Source: Sphaerolaimus hirsutus (taxonomy: Eukaryota > Nematoda > Chromadorea > Monhysterida > Sphaerolaimidae). From it: DNA of 64,000 bases. This document shows positions 58,072-64,000 of this stretch, one piece after another. The stretch lies in the NCBI GenBank assembly GCA_964036195.1, contig OZ038452.1, positions 22,579,785-22,643,784 of the forward strand. Reading direction: 5' to 3'. The notes below the pieces were generated by a model. It was not told where the DNA came from. It ran no database searches and saw only the letters and a program-made list of their open reading frames with translations. How positions within the stretch are numbered: position 1 is the stretch's first letter; each line of letters opens with the position of its first letter. A program made the translations under genes and the position numbers.

Positions 58072-58984
58072 TGTTGAAAATCTAAGACAAAATACAATGT
58101 TGAATAATGGTTAATATTGGTTTGCTATGACACCGCGCGCGTGCGTGTTTCATGGGCAAACCGGCGTGTTTCATGGGCGCATGGGCGTGTGTAATGATAC
58201 AAACTGTTTCATGCGCTTGCATGTTTCGTGTAGCACTCTCGGGGAAATACGGTACATGTTTTGGTATGTTTTGCCGCTACAATATATTCTGCCGCTAAAT
58301 TTAGGATGTGAAGTTGATGTTTTGAATTGTGTTTTGGCATTCTAAATAAAATAATAGAATTTTTCTAGGTAATATACACATTTTTACCAGAGTTACAAAA
58401 AAAATTGATTTTTTGATGGGGTTTTTTTCTCGTGGTGAAATAAAGATTCAAAAACACTGAAAAATTTGTTTGTCATCGTTAATTTTAGAATATGTATTAT
58501 ACCTAAATTGTATTCTTGGCTAAGGCTGTCTGAGTAAGCAGCTGTGATTCAATAATTTTAATTATTGCATAATTTTTAATTTACCTTTCAATTTGTGAAA
58601 CTGCAATCGTATTGTCCACATGATTTGTTATGCAGGGCTAGTACGATTGCACACGCTGATCGAAAGTGGATTTGAGTAAAATTATGTCACTGTTGATTTA
58701 TATTCACCGTATTTCCTCGAAAAAACCCTCAAAATGGACATGAAATTATAACCCCCCCCCCCCCCCAATTTAGTGTAAAGAGAATATAAATGACAAAAGC
58801 TGCGGTTTATGATCCGGTCAATGGAGAACACACGTTAAAAACAATGACTGAATAGAGTACGTTAGGACGGACAGAGTGTATACCATCTACATACTTTTGT
58901 AGCGGGAGTTACAGCACAATGACAAAAAGGAGCTGAATGGACAAATTCAGTGGCGACAAATTACAAATACACAATAACGCATAA
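58072..58984. other. MITE remnants, no gene
   Basis: 58375-58485 is a decayed TAACGATGGC-type end (TTTGTCATCGTTA). 58704-58880 is a CGAAATACCC-type left part (ACCGTATTTCCTCGAAAAAA). Otherwise the stretch is non-coding. Confidence 0.45.
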
Positions 58985-59381
58985 AGGGTCGTTCACACGG
59001 TTTCGTGTGCCAACAAAAAAGTTAAGCAAGAAAGTTCCATAATTCCGGAAGCCAGTGAAGTATACTCACTAGTTAAGAGTACACACATGCCAATTTGCAG
59101 ATAATTTGAGCCTATCGTTCAAGACTTATATCATTTGAAGTTGAATTTCAGTTGTCGGTTCAGTTTCAAAACAAAAACCGAACCGACAACTAAAATTCAT
59201 TTTCAAATGCCTATAATTCTTGAACGACATGCTCAAATTATCTGCAAATCGGCATGTGTGTACACTCAACTAGTGAGCACACTCCACCGCTTTTTCTTGC
59301 AGATATGGAACTTAATTCCAGAATTATGGAACTTTTTCACCACACTTTTTTGTCGGCACACGAAAGCGTGTGAACGCTGCT
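58985..59381. mobile_element. 397-bp Harbinger-type foldback MITE, TAA target duplication
   Basis: AGGGTCGTTCACACGG pairs with GCGTGTGAACGCTGCT. TAA stands at 58982-58984 and 59382-59384. The arms run through CGTGTGCC/GGCACACG to the centre near 59180 (GTCGGTTCAGTT / CGAACCGACAAC). Confidence 0.75.
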
Positions 59382-59384
59382 TAA

Positions 59385-61202
59385 GGATATCCATCCCTAA
59401 ATTGAGATGTTGAAAGCACTAATCGATCGGTGGGTTATGCACTATTAAATCGTTGTGCTATATATAACTCCGGACACCGGACACCGGACACCGGACTCTG
59501 AACGTTAGTCAAGTGACAAAGGAATTTCTAAAATGATGGAATCTCGTTGTCCGAAAATTTTCTGAACACACAAGGCTAGGCTTTGCGTTAATTTCGAGGT
59601 GCGACTATGGATCTTCTGAAATAATTGTCGGCTGCGGCCACCAGCTTCAGTGTGCAATTAGGTGCGTCATTTTTTCTACTTCGTTTTGCTTTATTTTTTG
59701 TACATTTCTTGAAATCATTATTTTTACCGTAATCCCTTGAATCTATGCCTCTGACCGAATATACCTTCTAATGGATTATTTGAATAGTCGCGATTATTTG
59801 CGTTACACGTATTTATGCTGTCACTGACGACAATACCTAGATATTTACTTATTCGAGAAAAAAATAAGGAAAAAAGAAACGTGAAATGGTCTTCTCATCG
59901 TTGTCGGAAACTGAAATATTAAACATTTTGATTGTATTTTTCGAAATTTTGATACGTCTCAAGTTTATTTCAGATGACATCATCTACGGTGTCAAAGAGT
60001 TTTATGGAAGTTCAAATACGGAAAGGTGAAAAATATTTCAGCAGTCAGATTTTGGAAACAAACCCAAAACAATTTGAGCCGTAGGAAATCGGAAAACGGA
60101 GAAGTAAAAATCGTGTCTAGAAACCGGAAATAAAAAAATTGAAAGTTGGCACCCTGTTTGCTTCAAAAAAGTGTAAAGCACGAACATTCGGTCCATGGAG
60201 TTGTAACTTTTCCACTGAGTTTCATGTTCTGTGCAGATGGAGGTGTTATTCGACATTATACGGCATTTTTGAAATGGTTATTTCTCAAATTAGTGTTGAC
60301 GTTTGCACACTTACAGACCGGATGTGAATAACTTTCTGTTGTTTTACTTCTGCAATTATTAGAGGGTACCTTCAATTATTTTCACCAGATTTTAAAGAAA
60401 TTTTACCAACAGTGAACAACGATACAATTCATTTTTTCAAATTTGAATGTACAAAATAGGTGGTACAGTATCACTACAAAATGGCAGAAGTCGACGAAGA
60501 GTTATCGCAGTGCCGTTCGGCAACATTTTCATCATTTTCCGCCATGTTTGGCGACTGTTTTTATGATTTTGCACGTTTTGGCGTGCAGCCAGCTGTGCCT
60601 TATATTAGAGGTATGTCTTATATTAGAGGGTACCTTATATTTATTTCGTCGCGTTCAAAATAGCCAAAAGTTATACTTTATGTTAGAGGGTACCTTATAT
60701 TAGAGGGATGCCTTATATTGGAGGTAATAGGGTATTATTCTACTCAAAATAGGGCGGCAAAATGACTTAATAGGAAAGAAAACATATCCATTTCAATTTC
60801 CTTCTGTCGATAATGACTGATATAATATAAGCATACTCAACGTCGACGGACAGCATGGATATCTAGCTATAGCTCTTTACTGAATGAAATGAAATACACT
60901 ATCCCACGGTTGGATTTCATAAAAATTATTTGTATACAAATTGTATAAAAATTGTTTAAAAATTGTATTTTATTTTTTGTTTTATTCATGTTTCATTTTA
61001 TTTTATATTATTAATAATAAAAAATGAACTATTTTACAAAAATTGTACAATTTTTTTACAAAAAAATCGGAATCTTGCATGAAAGCCCAGAAAAATGTTA
61101 TCATTAGACTTAAACATGAAAAAATTCAAGTAACAAATGTTTTCATTACTTTGCAAAAGTTGCACTCAGTAGGTATTGTTAGCCAGCTACATACTAGTGT
61201 AT
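59385..61202. other. Mostly unique non-coding DNA; one possible short exon
   Basis: CGGACACCGGACACCGGACA forms a short tandem repeat at 59472. 60024-60155 is a decayed GGAAA-word element. A plus-strand frame beginning ATGGCAGAAGTCGACGAAGA at 60481 reads MAEVDEELSQCRS... to about 60610 and could be a first exon, but no partner exon is found. 60600-60730 repeats CTTATATTAGAGG. Confidence 0.25.
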
Positions 61203-61446
61203 TGGCCCTACACACACTAGTTTTCACCGTGACACGTGTGAAAACTGAAATGGCGACATGGCGACATTCAGCCTACTCTTAACGTATGCTATATGTGTTC
61301 TAGTTTTCAAATTTTCATACTTTAACTTTCATTAATTTAAATTCAAATTTAATTTAAATTAAATCATTCAACCGTTTTCATTAATTTGCATTTGAAAAAA
61401 TTTCAGTTTTCACACGAAGTCACGGTGAAAACTAGTGTGTGTAGGC
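61203..61446. mobile_element. ~244-bp foldback MITE with CACACTAGTTTTCACC ends, copy 1
   Basis: CACACACTAGTTTTCACCGT pairs with ACGGTGAAAACTAGTGTGTG. The interior (CATGGCGACATTCAGCCTAC) is shared, inverted, with the next copy. Confidence 0.75.
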
Positions 61447-61501
61447 ACAATGTTACAGTTATTGATGAGAATGGTTTGCATTTTCAGTTCATGTACTATT
61501 G

Positions 61502-61745
61502 TGGCTACACACACCAGTTTTCACCGTGACTTCGTGTGAAAACTGGAATTTTTTCAAATGCAAATTAATGAATATGGTTGAAAATTTTAATCCAAATTTT
61601 AAAAAATTTAAATGAATGAAAGTTGAAACTTAAAAAATTTAAAGCTAAAACACATATAGCATACAAAAAGAGTAGGCTGGATGTCGCCATGTCGCCATTT
61701 CAGTTTTCACATCGGTCATGGTGAAAACTAGTGTGTGTAGGGCCA
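61502..61745. mobile_element. ~244-bp foldback MITE with CACACTAGTTTTCACC ends, copy 2 (inverted), TTG flanks
   Basis: It begins TGGCTACACACACCAG and ends CTAGTGTGTGTAGGGCCA. TTG stands at 61499-61501 and 61746-61748. The terminus GGGCCA followed by a trinucleotide matches the large Harbinger's right end at 11168. Confidence 0.75.
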
Positions 61746-62967
61746 TTGGAGTGTGCTGAGTGCATTTGCTTTTGTTAAGCATCAACTGTTATGAAATATG
61801 TTGCAAAGTTTCAATTGTGTATCCAAATCTTATGTGTTTGTTTTGTATCCAAAGCTTTTATTTTGTATCCAAAGCTTTGATTTTGTATCCAAAGCTTATG
61901 TTTTTGTATCCAAATATTCACATACGATTTGGATACAAAAACAACAATATTCGGTTTCAAAACATAAGACTCAGGTATGAAATATAATATTTCAATACAA
62001 AACATAACATTTGGATACAATTTGCTTGACAATTGACACTTCAATTTACACTTGTCTTAACAATTGACACATTGTGTGACATTTTACATTACTTTTTACA
62101 CTTTACAAGGCTTGCGATGTTAATTTTTTATACAATTTTACAAAAATACGAATTTTTATACAATTTTACAAAAGTCTTACAAAAGTTTGAATTTTAAAAA
62201 AAATTTTTATTCATTTTGAATTTTTCAATTTTATTTTATTCATAAATTTTCCATTAAGCAGAAAAAGAAAACAGACAAATTTCCATAAAGTGCAAAATGA
62301 GGCAGAATAACAGAAAATTTGCTAGAAAACGGAAAATGAGCTGGGAAAGCAGAAAAATGGATAGAACATAGAAAATGAGCCGGAAAAAAACGTAATTGGA
62401 AAAAAAATTTAGCAGCCGGAAATCAGACAGAAACGAAAAAAATTGGCTTCAGCAAACAAAAATGGAAATTGGTAAATTGACACCCTACTCAAATGACCCA
62501 TTTGAATATACCTCCCTCAAAATACCCCCATGTCTGAGTGAGCTGGGAAAAAAACCCTGCAGTTTGTGATCTGTGTAATTGCATGAAACAATGACAGAGT
62601 TCCATTACGACAGGACTTTTACTTATATAGAGTATTTTATTCAGATTAAACCCCGCTCGAATTAACCCACCACCCTCTCAATACCTACAGGTCTGACTAA
62701 AAAGCACGTGTCGAAAAGTACACTCGCCTAATTTTACGTTTCAGTGCTATTTTTCGTTATGCTAGAAAACTTGGGCTTCAGATAAATCAATTGGGGCCAT
62801 ACGAAATGCTTTTATTACGAGAAGACCTAAGAAATACTTATTGTGTTATTTATGCTGTGTATCGCATCGCATGCGCTGGATTTCTGCTTAATCCTGCCAA
62901 TAAAACGGGCACGGGAGCATTGTGCAACCGCGCAAGCATCAACCACCCCTATGTATAGTCGTGCAAC
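61746..62967. other. Non-coding with word repeats
   Basis: GTATCCAAAGCTT is repeated at 61848-61910, with mirrored TTTGGATACAAAA units to about 62020. 62270-62486 is a GGAAA-word element keeping only the right end (TTGACACCCTA). 62500-62690 is a decayed CGAAATACCC-type MITE. No gene is seen. Confidence 0.4.
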
Positions 62968-63179
62968 TAGGGCTTGAAACTCGATTTTTTCAAACTCGAG
63001 TTCGAGTCGCAACCCCAAAAATTTTCCGGTCGAGTCGGCGAGTCGAGTTGGGCAAGTCAGTGAAAAGTCGAGTCGAGTCAGGCAAAAACCTCGAGTCTCG
63101 AGTCAGCGCGATATTTTTCCGGTCGAGTCGGTACCCAATTTTACCCTCGAATCACGAGTCGAGTCGAGTTTGAGCCCTA
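62968..63179. mobile_element. hAT-like MITE of the CGAGTCGAGTC word
   Basis: TAGGGCTTGAAACTCG and GAGTTTGAGCCCTA pair. The interior is GAGTCGAGTCGGC words. No flanking duplication is visible. Confidence 0.65.
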
Positions 63180-63502
63180 ATCTCACATCTAAACACCTTC
63201 CCGGTCACGTCCGGCAGCCATTTTTTTATTTTACTTCTTATATCCTATCCCCAGTTCTAGGGCGCCCCCGAGGCTGAAACTTGGGGGAGATATTGTCGCA
63301 ACCCCCCTCTACTTCGCATGAATTGGTGAGTCGCGGCGACCCCTCTCCGGGGATGGTCGCCCTAAGTGCAAATTTTTTGTGGCTTTTTTGATGTCCCACA
63401 GCAGGTCCGGCACCCGCTGATTTTTGAGCTGTGGGAGGGGTATAAATCTAAAATTTTGGGGATGTGTTACCAACACCACTCCCTTACTATACACTATTCA
63501 AT

Positions 63503-64000
63503 AATGTGAGATTAATGTGAAAAATTTCTCAAAAATTCGCTTATTCTCTAAAAAACACCACTCCCCAATAGATGGATGACAAAAAAATCAATTTTTGGAA
63601 CTTTTTTTAGACACTTGAAGAGCTGGTTTACGATAGTTTAAAGGGAAGGGTTTAATGTTTAAAGTTATGTAAAGAACCATACCTCTAAAATGCCTGCATT
63701 GCAAATTTACTTAGGGTGAATTTTATGACATCATAATGACATCATCGCAGGAACAAAAATTTACAAAATTTACACTTTGAAATTCCCCCCAAGTAAATTT
63801 TGCAATGCAGGCATTTTAGAGGTATGATTCTTTACATAACTTTAAACATCAAACCATTCCCTTTAAAGTATTGTAAACCAGCTCTTCAAGTGTCTAAAAA
63901 AAAAAAAAAAAGTGAATTTTTTGTCATCCATCTATTGGGGAGTGGTGTTTTTTAGAGAAAAAGCGAATTTTTGAGAAACTTTTCACATTAATCTGACATT
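63503..64000. mobile_element. ~500-bp foldback reaching the right edge
   Basis: AATGTGAGATTAATGTGAAA mirrors TTTCACATTAATCTGACATT at the window's last bases. The arms match (AGGTATGATTCTTTACATAA against ATGTAAAGAACCATACCT), and the centre lies near 63750. It may extend beyond the window. Confidence 0.8.

Noticed and set aside
60481..60660. Possible first exon (MAEVDEELSQ...)
   Set aside because: No partner exon or family, and it runs straight into CTTATATTAGAGG repeats. It is mentioned only within the region note.

Overview
The window is animal nuclear DNA, AT-rich and very dense in DNA transposons, with two 200-base assembly gaps (11314-11513 and 51265-51464). All genes carry GT-AG introns. 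The two ordinary host genes, an SLC17-type transporter and a 7TM receptor resembling nematode Srx receptors, point to an invertebrate metazoan, perhaps an ecdysozoan. I cannot name the species from sequence alone.

Positions 1-11168 look like one large PIF/Harbinger-type DNA transposon that starts beyond the left edge. It carries an apparently intact seven-exon DDE transposase (7821-10311) and three further intron-containing genes of unknown family: a left-edge partial gene (1-455, minus), gene A (2384-3416, plus, 197 residues) and gene B (3465-7589, minus, about 561 residues, with an AT-hook). The genes alternate in orientation. Two divergent promoters separate them, and genes A and B converge with overlapping 3' ends. 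A GATCCC-word minisatellite, hairpins and a scattered GTTTAC motif run through the element. Its right end, at 11168, resembles the ends of several short foldback elements in the window, which are therefore candidate non-autonomous relatives. I recognised no foreign MITE inside 1-11168, which fits a young insertion.

From 11 kb to 31 kb, and again from 39.5 kb to 64 kb, the window is almost entirely MITEs and foldbacks. Ten insertions keep a perfect 8-bp target duplication and hAT-like termini, and an eleventh has a one-base deletion in it. Several are nested, so their order can be read. Many families share a design: standard ends around an interior made of one short repeated word, such as GGCGC, TTCGAAAA, ACGGAAA, CCCGGTC, AACGTA, CGAAATACCC or ATAGAACGGC. 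A second group shares the end TACCGTATTT.

The host genes are at 31451-36239 (SLC17-like, plus; most exons clear, two junctions unresolved) and 36695-39513 (7TM receptor, minus). The receptor is broken inside transmembrane segment 6 by a 196-bp palindromic MITE; removing it on paper restores the reading frame. The rest of the window shows no convincing gene.
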